From assembly GCF_030265065.1 (NCBI RefSeq), contig NC_080413.1, positions 67,001 to 131,000 on the forward strand: a stretch of 64,000 bases of DNA, in the 5' to 3' direction. Under the pieces are notes generated by a model, which was not told the DNA's origin, searched no databases, and was given only the letters and a program-made list of their open reading frames with translations. Shown in pieces: positions 1 through 12,900 of this stretch; position 1 is the first letter of the stretch; each line of letters begins with the position of its first letter. The translations under genes and the position numbers were made by a program. Source of the DNA: Corythoichthys intestinalis (lineage: Eukaryota > Chordata > Actinopteri > Syngnathiformes > Syngnathidae).

Positions 1-379
1 TACATATTATTTATAATTGATTCTGCATGTTCTCCTCAAATATTAAGTTTCTGATGTTAAATTGAGTGAATTATTAGCTGTTGAAAATAGCATCAAATAG
101 GGGGTCGGCTTATAATCAGGGCCGTCTTATATTGGGGCCAATACGACATTGCTATTAATCCTGAAAATATAGGTGATCATCTCCGCATTTGGTGATTGTT
201 GTGCAAATCTGAAACTTGTATAGCCATTTTAAATTGTGTTATATAAAAAATAATGAATCGGGATTTATAAGGGAACGACTTTGAATTTTTGAATGCCGCT
301 GCTCACGGAGACTCATATATGGCTAAGGTAGGTGCCCGTTTTGGGTCGTTAGCATCTTTGGTTATGAAAATATTTCTAT
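1..379. other. AT-rich non-coding stretch
   Basis: No gene is visible. A short stretch around 100-150 (GGGGTCGGCTTATAATCAG) resembles ends of dispersed DNA repeats, but no boundaries can be drawn. Confidence 0.4.
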
Positions 380-387
380 ATTATTAT

Positions 388-2466
388 TAGGGCTGTCAAA
401 CGATTAAACTTTTTAATTGAGTTCATTACAGCTTAAAAATTAATTAATTGTAATTCATCACAATTCAAACCATCTATAACATATGCCATATTTTTCTGCA
501 AATTATTGTTAGAATGGAAAGATAAGACACAAGACGGATATATACATTCAACATACGGTACATAAGCACTGTATTTGTTTATTATAACAATAAATCAACA
601 AGATGGCATTAACGTTAACATTCTCTTAAAGCGATCCATGATTAGAAAGACTTGTAGTTCTTCAAAGATAAATGTTAGTACAAGTCATATAAATTTTATA
701 TTAAAACCCCCCTTAACGTTTTTGTTTTTTTGTAAAAATTTCAATTAAAAAATAAACTAGTAGCTCGCCATTTTTTATGTCAATAATTACACCATGCTCA
801 CTCATGGTACTAACCCATAAAATCAGTTGGACCCAAGCGCCAGCAGAGGACGCCAAACACCAAAAAAGCAAGTAACAAGCGGACATTACACTATACTGTC
901 ATTTTAATTAGGGTTGGGAATCTGGCATGAAGCCGATTCGATGTGTATCTAGATACACAGTTTAGGATTCGATTAAAAAACGATACATTTTTAAGGCCGA
1001 GCGATTCGATACAGTTTAAGAACGATACGGTTCGATACAGAGTGAAAAACATTTGTCGTGTGTGTTCGTACAGTATTTTAGAAATATAAAAAAGACCACA
1101 TTTTTAATAGCAAAATTAACAAAATTTCATACCAATGTTATGTATTATTTTTCATGAGAAAAAAATAAGGCTTATTATATGACCGTCATTTGGTTGGATG
1201 GGATTGATAATACAATAAAACTCCAGTCACAGACAACAATAAAGTGCAGTAATTCAATTACTGTATTTCCTGGTGTTTTTAACACAAGAGGTAAGTCATT
1301 TAAGTGCAAACTTTCAATGTAAACATCTTACAAACAAAAAATATTAATTATATGCAGCAGCTCTTGGGGAAAAAAATGAAACCTGCTAGTGTTATCATAA
1401 ATAAATAATAAATTATGCTTTACGACTGGTATAATTGGGGGAATAAAAACATAGCATTTTAGACAGGTCAATAATCATTACGTTAACCTAATACACAGCA
1501 AAGTCATTCACTTAAGCCCGTGCTTCCTCATTTTTTATTGCTCATCACTGTCCATATCTTTTTTGAAGGGCAGATTTTTCTTGAGGAAGATCAACTAATC
1601 CACATGTTCATGTTTAAGCAGACTGCGTTTCGTGGAAACAATATGCCGCCCTTTCCAGCATTGTAGTGGGTTATTTTTCAGGGTTAAAACTCACGATTTC
1701 TGTACCGCTGCACACTTCACACAAGCTCTGTCCCATGCGAACAGATCTGGCTGCCTTCATCACTTCATAGTCCGACTTTTGTTTTCATGGGTGCGTTGAA
1801 AATCAATCACAGCACCTCGCTGCCGTCGGTGATCACACTGTCCATTGTTTTAGCATGTTGCTTCGTTGCCACTACTAGTTTCGTTTTCGTTTTGGGCTGT
1901 GTGCGTTACAGTGGTTTCGTTAGCTCTCGCGTTGCTATGACACGCCCGTGACGATCGGGTAAAGACGGCGACTAGTAGCGGTTCTGCCGAAATGCATGGG
2001 AAGTAACTTGTGGCAACCACGACTGTGAGTAGTGCTTGTCCATATTATATCATGCGTGCGGTCTCGATCTAAGTGTGCGCTGTGTGGTGAATGACGCGCA
2101 CTTGTGTCATTCACTGAAAGACACAAGCGCAGCATGTGAAGTAAAAGCTTAATTATCATATTAAGCAATGCATTGAACTAGGCATTAGAAGCCGATTCTT
2201 GTGCTCACGATAGCCGAATTCTATCTCTATTATCGGTTCACTGAATATTTAATGGCTAATTATTGTCGAATGGTAACTTTACTATCGATACATCTGTATC
2301 ACTCACCTGGAAAACCGGATATCCGGTCGTATCGGTTTATCGTTCTCAAGCTTAATTTTAATCTGTTTGAGCGGGGCATGTCCGTTAATTGTGTCAAATA
2401 TTTTAACGTGATTAATTTCAAACAAATTAATTAAAGCCTGTTAACGCGATATTTTTGACAGCCCTA
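388..2466. mobile_element. hAT-like non-autonomous DNA transposon with 8-bp target duplication
   Basis: The left end begins TAGGGCTGTCAAACGATTAA and the right end is its approximate reverse complement, closing with TTTTTGACAGCCCTA. The direct repeat ATTATTAT lies at 380-387 and again at 2467-2474. An 8-bp duplication and TAG-type ends fit the hAT superfamily. No transposase is visible, so it depended on enzymes from elsewhere. The middle (about 909-2340) differs in character and looks like one or more later insertions. Confidence 0.75.
909..2340. mobile_element. probable nested repeat inside the 388-2466 element
   Basis: A new sequence type starts at TAGGGTTGGGAATCTGG (about 909) with GATTCGAT-rich DNA and runs to about 2340, where sequence typical of the host element resumes. 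Similar GATTCG/TATCGG-rich ends are common in fish DNA transposons. No matching right terminal repeat was found, so the limits are approximate and the family is not assigned. Confidence 0.35.
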
Positions 2467-2485
2467 ATTATTATTATATATATTA

Positions 2486-2546
2486 AGCCCCCTACGAATC
2501 GGCCCCGTTTCCCGTGTCATGTCAATAGGTTATGAAGTCTATGGTA
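2486..2546 (-). repeat. solo end of the CCATAGACTTCAT repeat family
   Basis: The stretch reads GAATCGGCCCCGTTTCCCG followed by GTCAATAGGTTATGAAGTC and TATGG. This is the terminal sequence of the elements at 20879-21548 and 53601-54252. Only one end is present. Confidence 0.6.
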
Positions 2547-2820
2547 TCATTTTATGCACCTTACAATTTTGCTCTTTTCTACCCACTTTGCATTTATATT
2601 GGCTTTCAAAACGGGACCTGAGTTTTAATTTCTCACCATTAACATGTCAATGTGAACTGATGAGACAATAGAAATCCTCGAATAACCACATTATTCCATT
2701 ATACCAATCAAAGGTAACAATGTTTTTTTTCTCCACTAGAGGGCACCGATGCTCTTTGGATGTTTCATTTTTCTCCTCTGAATTCCATGATTTTGGTGTA
2801 GTATTTACTTGGCCTTATAT

Positions 2821-2851
2821 GGTTGGTTGGTTGGTTGGTTGGTTGGTTGGT
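2821..2851. repeat. (GGTT)n microsatellite
   Basis: About 7.5 uninterrupted copies of GGTT. Confidence 0.95.
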
Positions 2852-2964
2852 GTGTTCCGGTAGGGTAAATGTCCAAATCACAGCAACACAAGCAAGGGAT
2901 TAAAAACAAATTAATAAAATAATGTAATTTACCATCATTCAAAAAAATAAATAATCTGACATTG

Positions 2965-3098
2965 TAAGCAGTAACTCATTACTGCTTTTCAACAAATACT
3001 TTTTTACATGTACTTGGGTAAATTTTTGGATGACTACTTTTACTCAATTGACGCTACTCTTATTTGAGTAAAAGTCTTGGCTACTCTGCCCACCTCTG
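2965..3098 (-). mobile_element. fragment of a hAT-like element with CAGAGGTGGG ends
   Basis: Read on the minus strand it begins GGCAGAGGTGGGCAGAGTAG and continues with ACTCAAATAAGAGTAGCGTC. This is the end of a very common fish repeat with CAGAGGTGGG termini and ACTCAAGTA-rich flanks. Other ends of the family lie at 15232 and 20577. Confidence 0.55.
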
Positions 3099-3254
3099 CC
3101 AATTTGCAGTGCTATAGACGTCCAATCTATTTGGACTGGGGTGGTGGCACAATTTAAAATGTTCTTTTTTTTTTTTTTAAATCAACTCTTTCATTTTTTT
3201 CCATTGGTAGTCATCACTTTTGACACACACAAAAAAATCCTTCCTTGGATTGGC

Positions 3255-3345
3255 TCATGATCATCAGAAAGTGCCCCAAAATCAACATAAAGTGACCCGG
3301 AATCAACAGGAAGTGACCCGGAAATACCCCAACAACAACAGGGAG
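3255..3345 (+). repeat. AGGAAGTGACC degenerate minisatellite
   Basis: About three imperfect units of about 33 bp with the core AACAGGAAGTGACCCGGAAA. It belongs to a family dispersed over the whole window. Confidence 0.7.
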
Positions 3346-4435
3346 TAATCAGTGAACAGGAAGGAAATCCAAAATGTACAGTAGTATGTAAATTGTATTT
3401 AACAAAAAGTGACTCCTATTTAACGAATGACCTGCCATTAACAACGATAGACAGCCAATTCGGCAGCTCATCAGTTGACAAGGAAAATGCTAACAATATT
3501 CTCCGTTACTGTCAAGATTAAGGCAGAATCAGATTTCCTCCCATGACAACACATTTCTGGTAAAAAAAAAAAATATATATATATATATATATAAAATCAT
3601 AACAATAACTGAGTACCGACACTATTCCAGTCATACATCTTATCATTCCCATCCACACTTTTTGTAACCCTAGCATTTTCCCTGTCTTTTTAGCGGGAAA
3701 ATTCTGGAACCCCAGCTTTTTCAAATATTTGACTTTTTTTTTATTATTATTATTATTATTATCAGTCTGAGATGAAACCTGTGCGACGTTTGAAGTCATG
3801 AAATTTTGGATCTGGAACTGGCTGATGTCAAACGCCTAAAACTACATTTTATGTGTGTGTTGACTCACGAAAAGAGACTGCATGATTTCGACACAAGCCG
3901 TCAAAAGTTGGAAGTAAGTCAACGCTACGATTCCGTTATTTGCGATAACAAGAAAAGCCGAGCAAATGTCATCTTACGTCAGCCGAGAAGTAGACGAGAC
4001 TTGAGCGTCCGAAAATTCGACGTCCGTCGCGTCCAGTCCGGTTTCTGCCGCGCCGCGCGTATAAACTGATTTGAGCATTCGGGTTGCGTCACTCTTATAT
4101 TCGCTCCCACACTACGGGGGAAGGCGGGGTCGAGTGACGTAGGCGTGGCAGCGTCCGTCATGACGCAATCCATCAGAAAACGAAAGCAAAGCATTCAATG
4201 TTCTTCATTTATCAAAGTTGCTTAGAGTCGGATTCAATTTATTTTCCATTTCTCTATATATTATTTCAAAAGGACACCTTTTGTTCTACTCATTCCGTGC
4301 CATTGACGGTTTCAGACGTCCAATCCCTTTTGACAGGGAGAGATCGATTCATTGGCGTGTAGCGCCTTTAATGGCTCTGAAAGACGAATGTTTTAGAGTT
4401 AAATGTTACTTGTTCATTTTAGGATACTTCCTGTG

Positions 4436-4720
4436 AATTTTGGGGCATTTCTGGGTAAACTTCTCATCCTGTTGCAGGTGCCCTCCCAATTTGGGGGGGT
4501 CACATCCTATTAATTAGGAAGAGAACTGGAAATTCTCCCCAATTTTTGGGGTCATTTCCTGTTAATATTGGAGGCATTTCAGGGTTACATCCCGTTTTTT
4601 GTTTTTTTTTTTTTTTTTTTTTTGTAACATCCGGTTGATTTGGGGGCATATCTGAGTCAATTCCTGTTCATTTCCAGGTTTTTTTTTTTTTTTTTGGTCA
4701 CGAAAAAAGATGGGAACGTT
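4436..4720 (-). repeat. AGGAAGTGACC minisatellite, reverse orientation
   Basis: Repeated GATTTGGGGGCATTTCTGGG and TCATTTCCTGTT motifs read as the reverse complement of the same ~33-bp unit. Poly-T tracts interrupt the array. Confidence 0.6.
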
Positions 4721-5367
4721 TGGCCTGAACGTCGCCCAAGTGACACATTGAAACCTTAGCGCTATTATTAGAGTGTATGTGTGTGCTAATAATACACACT
4801 GATGTGTTGTCTTCATTTAGCAGCAGTGTCACACACACACACACATACACAGCGCATTATTTTGGTAGTCGATGAATCACCTATTATTTGTGTCACGAGT
4901 CGACTCGTTATAAATGGCGTTACATTTAAACTGAAACTATAAAACACAGATCCAACTTGTAGTCGTCCCTCGAATGATTTACCGCCATCCAATATTCTAG
5001 TGTTGTCCTTTTTTTTTTTTTTTTTAAACCTTTTTTTTTTTTTTTAAACAAACTTTATCAACAACAAATACAAATATACAAACAGGGCGAGACAATTGAC
5101 ATATAATCAATAATTTACCACAACAAAATAAAAAATGAAAGGGTCGGGGTTACTTTCAACACAAGCTGTATTGTTTGCAATGTCTTTTGGTCCTTATAGC
5201 TTGCGGATGAAGTCACGCGCGGGTGACGTCACGGCTTCCGGGAAGCACCGCCACCTTCTGCCTGCTCTCTCTTCCTCCTCGTCGCGGGGAATCCGGGAAA
5301 TCAGCCCTTTAAAGATTGATAGCGGACTATGGGAACCAGAGAGTATTTACTGTTGAACATAAAGCAG

Positions 5368-6910
5368 CAGTGGCGTCGTTAGGCCAATTTTAGGGGGGTT
5401 TCGGTCCCCCTAAAATATTATTAAGCCTCCCTAAATAATTTGGTGTTGTTTTAAGAAAAATAAATAAAAATGCTGACACAGAGACTAAAGTAGAGAGCCC
5501 CTTCAGTACATCATTATCCAATCCATTCACCTTTTTTAGATAGGGACCGCTTAAGGAATCTGCCGGAATCGCGGCAGCCGAACCGCCGGACCCGCGCCGG
5601 CGGGAGATTCGGGGGTTACTGTTGTCCGGACAACGAGGATTGTGGATTTTGCCACCTCAGCGTCAAAGGGGCTCTTGGAGTCTTGTCAGTCGTTTTATCA
5701 GTTGGATATCGGGCGTTCTCCGGTGCTCCTTGTGTTGGGACAGCGCGTCCCGCCATTTGTTCTGGACTGTCCGGGAGAACTGATTGCGAGAGTCGGTACG
5801 TCAATCTTGCTCACGACGCACACGTTGGGCTTCCTTGATAAGAAGGCGTCGTGTATCTTTTATGCCCTATATTCCGCTTGTTTTCCTTAAACTATGGTAT
5901 AAGTGATATTTATTTTATATCGGCTTTGTTAGAGTAACACAAACAGTCAAGCAGTAAATACGAAAAATGATACTATTCCCTGATTAATTATATTAAGTGT
6001 GTTTGAGTAATGCAAAGTTAGTACCTTTTCTCGTAGGCACCGTCTATCTCCCTCACCGCCCACATCACTGAAAATACAGTTAGCGTTTTCCCTGTGCGTG
6101 TATTGTGCGTGCGTGTGTGTGTACCTCTGCTGCACACAGACTAGAGCAGAGAGTGAATAGATGGATGAAACATGGACATAAGATGTTTTTTCAAGAAAGT
6201 GAATATTTATCACTGATGGTCGTAACAGTTGGTTAGCTCCGGCCCTAAGCTAACAGCAGAAATTCCTGTGTAATTAATAAACCAAATGCTCCGTATTTGA
6301 CAAATAAAAACTTGGCTTACACGCTACAGATAATCTCTACGCACGTTTAACCTTTGTTGTTTTGCGGTCAAACGTTACATCCCTGCTCTTAAATAACGCT
6401 GCTACTTAGCTGCTGCTAGCTAGTTAGTCTCAAATGCATTGTGAAGGTCTTTGTTAATTGTGCACTCTTTTTACCACTATCTTTGACGTGACTTCCTTCT
6501 GGAGTATCACTTGTGTTTCTCACTTTTGGCATAGATGAGTACAGGAGCTGAGCTCATTCAAAAATTATTCATTGGATAGTCATAATAATACACAAATAAT
6601 AATCACTCCACCACCTTTATTGACCAGTAGGAGTCAGAACAGAGTGATAGAGCCATTTACCACCCTTAAAAACCGAAGGCGTTCTTTGATGCTTCCATCT
6701 ACCAATTAACTAGCATTATTTTTCCTGTTGTTCTATTGTTTTAAAAATACACTGGGACAACAACAATAATAATGATAATAATGAATAGATGATCAGTCTT
6801 TGTTAGCTGTTTGTGAAGTTTTGTGCTTGTATACTACGTTCACTTACATCCTGTGCATCTCTTGGGGGCTAAGCCCCCCCCCCCCTTCTTAAAACCTAGT
6901 GACGCCCCTG
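5368..6910. mobile_element. non-autonomous DNA transposon with CAGTGGCGTC ends
   Basis: The left end is CAGTGGCGTCGTTAGGCC followed by a GGGGGG/CCCCCC block. The right end is the inverted match, AAAACCTAGTGACGCCCCTG, again next to a C-run. CAGTGGCGTCACTAGG-type ends are known from hAT-like elements of fish. No clean 8-bp duplication was found in the flanks. The interior has a GC-rich patch (about 5560-5620) and no transposase domain. Confidence 0.6.
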
Positions 6911-7009
6911 TGAACAAGCATAAAAAAATTTCCTCCCCTCCCCCCATTCTGAGTTAAAATAGAAATGCAGTAAAATATGGGTAACGTTTTCTCCATGGTG
7001 ATTTGGTGC

Positions 7010-7150
7010 AATTTTTGCGGCACTTCCTATTGATTTCTGGACACTTCTGGGTCACTTTCTGTGAAGGTTCAGTTTCAGGTGACATCCTTTTGATTCGGGG
7101 TCATTTCCGGGTCACTTCTTGCCGATTATGGGGTATTTTCCATTAGAAAT
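7010..7150 (-). repeat. AGGAAGTGACC minisatellite, reverse orientation
   Basis: Contains CACTTCCTATTGATTTCTGG and GGGTCATTTCCGGGTCACTT, both from the dispersed ~33-bp unit. Confidence 0.6.
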
Positions 7151-7317
7151 AAACTGTTTCTGCTCGCCCTAGTAACGCTCCGGAGTATTTTTTTTATTAA
7201 TAAATGAGAGCTGGTTGATGTGGAAGCCTCCAGAATGATTAGACTGGGGATGGCGTCATTTCACGTGCGCGCGAGCTGCGCTCAGGTGAGATGACGTCAC
7301 CTCCACTCGGTTTGCGG

Positions 7318-9338
7318 TAGTGACGAGATTTGTCGTTCACTTGAGTAAACGAATCCATTCCGGTTCGTTCAGTAAAAAGATTCGTTCAAACAAATCGTTC
7401 AACGAATCGTTCGCCCCCCTCATCTCCCTCCCCGCCCAAACGAATCGTTCGGTTACTGAACGGGAAGTGACGTTGCCGAACGAATCACCAAAGACCGCTT
7501 CGCAGTATAACTGAACGGGAAGTGACATTGCTTGGTCCCTCCCTCTCTTCCACATTGACCACTCGTCGTAGTTTCAGAAATGAGTGACAGGCGGTATCAT
7601 TCTGCTTTCACAGACAGCCTCGTCTCCCTCCTGCTGCTGCAAAAGCGAGGGAGAACTTCCGCGTCGTCTGTCCTAGTTCTATGGGCTCAAAGTCATGGCT
7701 CGTGCTTGCATTTCGATTTAGGACACGGTTAAACATTTTCCTTTTGTGAGGGGAGTAGGGGGCGGGGGCGCACGGACTTTCTTTAGCAGGTTCTTGATCA
7801 CACATGCAATCACATATACAGCGTGTTTGCTGTCACGAAAATAAAAATACATCGACAGTTTAATTTCTGAATATGGAACGACCAACACATCATATTTACA
7901 TCTCGCTCTGTTGTATTTTTGTATTTTAGTATTAAGATGATCGTGTTGAATTTTTGCACTGGTATTAATAAATAAAATAATCCGGTCAGCTCCCCTGTCG
8001 TCCCCGCATCTCAGATCGTCAAATGCTGACGAGAAATAATTGTTTGCTCCTTACGATGTCGCCTTTCTACTCTCATTAGTCTGTTAAGAAAAATGTAGAC
8101 ATATTGCGACATCTCCCGTGTCCGCGTGCTTTGTTTTTGGGCGCTTGAGTAGCACATGATGGACGGATTGACATAATTTGTCAAACCAACCAACACCTGA
8201 CACGAAAAAAAAAAAAAAAAAAAAAACCCTCGGAAAAAAATTACATGTATATACAGTTTCATTGCAAATCAGTATTATGGTGATCATATTGTCTTTTTTG
8301 CACTGGTATTAATAAATAAAATAATCCGGTCAGCTCCCCTGTCGTCCCCGCATCTCAGATCGTCAAATGCTGACGAGAAATAATTGTTAGCTCTTTACGA
8401 TGTCGCCTTTCTACTCTCATTAGTCTGTTAAGAAAAATGTAGACATATTGCGACATCTCCCGTGTCTGCGTGCGTTGTTTTGGGCGCTTGAGTAGCACAT
8501 GATGGACGGATTGACATAATTTGTCAAAACAACCAACACCCGACACGCTGACACGAAATAAATAAATAAATAAATAAAACACTCGGGAAAAAATTGACAT
8601 GTATATACAGTTTCATTGCAAATCAGTATTATGGTGATCATACTAAATATTTTTTTCTGTGCACATATGAGGTAAATATCGCTGCCATGAAGCCTCCATA
8701 TAGTGACAGTTCTCTGCCCGCTTCACTGCCGTCACGCGACCGCAGCTCAGCTTTTGCTTGCCTCGTAGCTACCCGTGTTTTAAATTACTGTAAATTTGAT
8801 AGTATGTCGTCATAGGCAGTCACGAGTTTGTTGAGAAAAGTACTACTCTAAACAATGCTCGCTAGATTTGTGTGGTGTTTTTGTCTGTTTGAGCAGCATT
8901 TGATAGGCTCCACGTTAACAAATATGTGACAAAGTCATTTCCTTTCATTTTCTGATTCGTTCACCGCATAGTCATTACTGGAAAATCAAGTTAGCAGCAA
9001 GCTAGGTCAGGAACCGGAGGACCGAGTCACTGAACGGGAAGTGACAAAACTCAGTCTTGCCCCCCTGCCTGCACGCTGGCTGCTTATTGGCCACACGTGG
9101 ACGTGAGTGACAAACGCCCTGATTCTGTTTCCGCTCCCTCCCCTGCCCGCGATGAGGCTGGCGTCTGATTGGTCGTGTGCGATGTCAGAAGACGCTGCCG
9201 CTTGGTCAACGCCCTCCCACGCAGCGAACAAGCACCACCTTCATAGAACGAATCAGTGCAGATGATGATTAGTTCGGTCTCGTTCACCCAAACAATTCGT
9301 TCAAAAAGAACGAATCGTTCGCGACCGATACAACACTA
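7318..9338. mobile_element. hAT-like non-autonomous transposon, copy 1 (complete)
   Basis: The ends are TAGTGACGAG on the left and CGATACAACACTA on the right. They are flanked by the direct repeat GTTTGCGG at 7310-7317 and 9339-9346. Both termini carry clusters of the palindromic motif AACGAATCGTTC. An 8-bp duplication with TAGTG...CACTA ends fits hAT. No transposase is seen. The right half is nearly identical to the copy entering at 63120, about two differences in the first 165 bases compared by eye, so the family moved recently. Confidence 0.8.
7951..8641. repeat. two-unit tandem duplication of ~344 bp inside the hAT-like element
   Basis: The block starting TTTTTGCACTGGTATTAATA at 7951 recurs at 8295 and runs to about 8641. 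Each unit ends in a different simple tract, poly-A in unit 1 and (AAAT)n in unit 2. Confidence 0.85.
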
Positions 9339-9346
9339 GTTTGCGG

Positions 9347-9715
9347 GTGACCTCAGCTCGCGATCCCCGTCTGCCAATCGCGTAGCTGCCGACGGACGCT
9401 CAATAATGCAGGATACCTCTCACCCCCCGCCGGTGAGATGATGTCATGGCTACCCGCGCGTCTTCATGACTCACCGACACCTTGCAGTTCGCACTTTTGC
9501 CTACTTGTCCTCACAATGACCTGCCAACACCAATCCACTTATCGACTAATCCATCATCAAACTGTAACCAGGTGGTTAGTATAGTCTAGTTGGCATTTCC
9601 TACAGGCATTGAATCTGATTACAAAATGAATCTTCGACCATTTTCATCGATGACTGAATTGATCATGACATCACGTTGATAAAATTCGTGTAAAAGTTCC
9701 GTACACGGTTTGAAG
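9347..9715. other. short intergenic stretch downstream of PEX3
   Basis: No gene or clear repeat is visible between the transposon and the PEX3 poly(A) signal. Confidence 0.4.
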
Positions 9716-9721
9716 TTTATT
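9716..9721 (-). terminator. PEX3: candidate PEX3 poly(A) signal
   Basis: AATAAA on the minus strand, 230 bp past the PEX3 stop codon. It is the nearest canonical hexamer found. Confidence 0.5.
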
Positions 9722-9950
9722 CACACAACATTATATGTCCTATAAACCTCTAATGTAGCGTCTTTGTGCCATAATTGCATCAGATTTCATGTTTAAAAAA
9801 ATAATAAAAAACTAGCGGTGTTGTCATCCTGAGTCAGCTTCTTTTAGTCTTTTCCGCGCAGATGTAAAACAGCGCCTCCTGGTGGCCGGACCGCCACCAT
9901 GACAAGACAACAGCGCTTTCATCAGCGAGTCCGCGTTGAGCGAGGACGTC

Positions 9951-12900
9951 CTACGTGCTGAAGCTGTCGTAGACGTTGGCCGCAAACTCCTTCACGTCGT
10001 CGTTCATCAGGAGCTCCTGATGGACGGGTGGACAAACGCAACACACGTGCGTGACGTGAATTCCGACGGGGGTGGGGCTTACCTGGACAAAGTGTCCCGG
10101 CGTCTCGCTGCAGATGGTGTGGATTTGACCGTTGACGACGGGGATGATCTTGGCCAGCGGTAGAGTGACAGACGGCAGGCTAGGAAAACGGAGAAACGGC
10201 GGATCAACGCACGCCGTTAGGGAAGTGGCTCGGAAAGTACGGTATATGAAATGAGTTAACATAGGCACTATTCTAGTGGCAAATTTTGCCGGCCACCCAG
10301 TGACATCCTTTGAAATCGATATTGCCGCACCCTGCCTACTGACCAGTCGGGGTCGGCGTCAGCCGGCGGCGTGTGGAAGAACTGCGCCAGGTTGTCCAGG
10401 AGACGAGCGAATCCCCGCTGCAGGCAGGCGCTCAACACCGCGCCAAAGTCCGGACTGAAAACACGCAGGAGACGCGCGTTTGCCGGCCGGCAGACGCCGA
10501 GAGGGCGGCGGCGGCGGCGGCTCGGCTACCTGTCCATCACGTCCCGGGTCTCGTCCAGCAGGCGGATGGTCAGGACGTCCTTTTCCGTCAGACCGCACGC
10601 CTGAACGCAACAACGGTTATCCGCTCGTTTGGATCCGAGGCTCTACGCTACGCGCGCGGTTCCACCTGGTCGGCGAGGGCGTCGTCGTCGGGGGCCATCA
10701 TGTAGGAGGACAGCGGTCGGCGGGGGCACGCCTCCACACGGGCTCGGATCCCGCTCACGTGGCGCTCCAACTCCGACAGGCTCAAAGTCTGCTTCAGATG
10801 CACGCTGCGGGCGCAAAAGTGGAGGTTGCTGATATTTTTGGAAATAAAAGTGACACCTTTTTGACTTCTTTCTTGTTTTGTTTTTGGTCAAAAGACATTT
10901 TTATAAACTAAACATTTTCATTCATTTTAAATGACAAAATCTCCATGTGAAATGTTGATTGTGGGTGATTTTCAGTTCACGTCTTTGCAGCGTTGTACGG
11001 TATGACCATGTAAAACTCAACATTTTACACATACTGGCCTTAAATAGAAATACTCCGGCAAAGCGCATTTGGGCCAGCAGATGACGCCAAATTTACACTC
11101 CGATTCCAATATTTTGAGAGTCGATATGTCGTAGTAAGGAGTGGATATATTCAGTTGGCTTCCCCTGCCACCCGATAGGCTTCGGACGTCTAGCGCCGTC
11201 AATGGCGCGAGCGTTTGCCACCGGTCCTCCCAGTTTAAACACATTCGGACGTCTATGCTCAGATTTAATTCAAGGTAAAAAGCGACAATGTCACGGCTTT
11301 GCTTTCGGCGGGAACGTCGACCCTACCAACGTGGCCAGCCGGCCGGCCGCCAGCCACGTAGGCATTGTTCATTCGTCAGCGGGCTGGTGATTTCTTCTTA
11401 CCCATCCAGTGAGTTGTGCACGGACTCCTTCACCACAGTGATTAACTGCGTCAACCCTGTTCCAAGAGAGAGAGAGAGATTTATTCACCTTGGGGCCCCA
11501 AACGGTATTTTGCGGACCCTCAGCTGTTATCTTGATACGTAAAGTTACGTTCAAATTTTTTGGGTCCATTCCTAATTTTGGGTGTAGCAGAATATTTACT
11601 TTTAAATATTCTGTTTCTTTTTTATTCAATAAAACAAACAGAAAGCAGTAAATATTTTTAGATGAAATAAAAATACATTTAAAAAATGGGGTAGTAGTCA
11701 ATATTTTCTTCTTTTTTAGCATTCATCCTATTTGAAATTTATTTGCGCAAAAAAAACAAAGTCGAGACACATGATTTACTTTGGCAAGTCACGAAAAACG
11801 ATACGGCGAGCCAGATCTGGAACTCCGAGGCACATGTTGGACACCTGCGATGATCGGATGACTTGTACCGCTTTTGAATATTTGACGTGGCCCAGACCTA
11901 CGTAAACGTTCTTACCGTCGCCGAGGAGATGTCGGATGCTGGACAAGTACTGCTGCTGGACCTCCGCCGGAGCCTTCGGAGCCTGACGACACACGTGCGC
12001 TCTCCGTTAGGGTTATCGAAAGTATCACCGCTGAAATGTCGTACCCGGACGTGATATTTGATTTGTGCAGTGTTTCTCACCGTAGGGGACTTTCCCACGG
12101 AGTTGTCCAGGTACAGGTAGCCTCCGATGATGTTGAGCTGGATCCTCAGCAGGACCACTAGCATGCACGTGCCGTACACGGCCACCAGGCTGCGTGTGAA
12201 ACCTGCCCCGGATGAAGGACGGACAGACTTTAACCCGGGAGAAGGTGAACCGACGGCGGCAAGTCAAACTAGGACTTACTAATGATCTTCAAATCCTCCC
12301 AGATCTCCACTTTATTAGCCGGCCTGTCGAGGTGAGAGAGAAAGGACGTCATACACGTGGCTTCGCTTGAAATAAAACAAATACATCAAAATGAATTCCA
12401 TCTGCTCTGAAGCTGCAAAAGAACAACACTGGCCTGGCCTTGAGGATGGCGGTGAGGCTTTCAGAGTTGAGTTGATTGACGATGGCCTCCCTCAGAGGAG
12501 GCAGCATGGAAACAACTGGAGTACACAAACACCAATTTAAAAAAAAAAAAAAAAAAGCCATCCAGACAACTTTAATCTGGTTATCAGACTTCCTTACCGG
12601 TCAAGTTGCACGTCCTCTGGTTGCTCTCAAAGTGGAATTGACGCCTGGCCTGATTAATGTAGTGGGTGGCCTCCTTCTCTTGGAGCTGCCTGATTTTGGA
12701 GCGAGCATAATTGCCCAAGAGATATACACCTGTTCAAAGTGACGTGACAAATCACAACTCGTCCATGAGAGTGCAAAACGGGACTGCATTTTCTGTCTAT
12801 ATCCAAACCACCTGTACAACAAATACACATTCATACTTAACGTCTTCTATTGTTGGGACGTTTCAGCGTAAAGTGTGTAGCCGAAGCTACTCATTGCGGG

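Larger units (their letters stand above)
2551..5367. other. repeat-rich intergenic DNA without a gene
   Basis: It holds the (GGTT)n array, a hAT-like end fragment, a (TA)n run near 3566-3590, a CA repeat near 4830-4848, several poly-T/poly-A tracts and two patches of the AGGAAGTGACC minisatellite. Open frames here are short and have no recognisable domain. Confidence 0.5.

Noticed and set aside
10359-10911. Overlapping open frames on the plus strand opposite PEX3
   Set aside because: They are antisense shadows of GC-rich PEX3 exons 8-10. The minus-strand exons align with the known protein and have matching splice phases.
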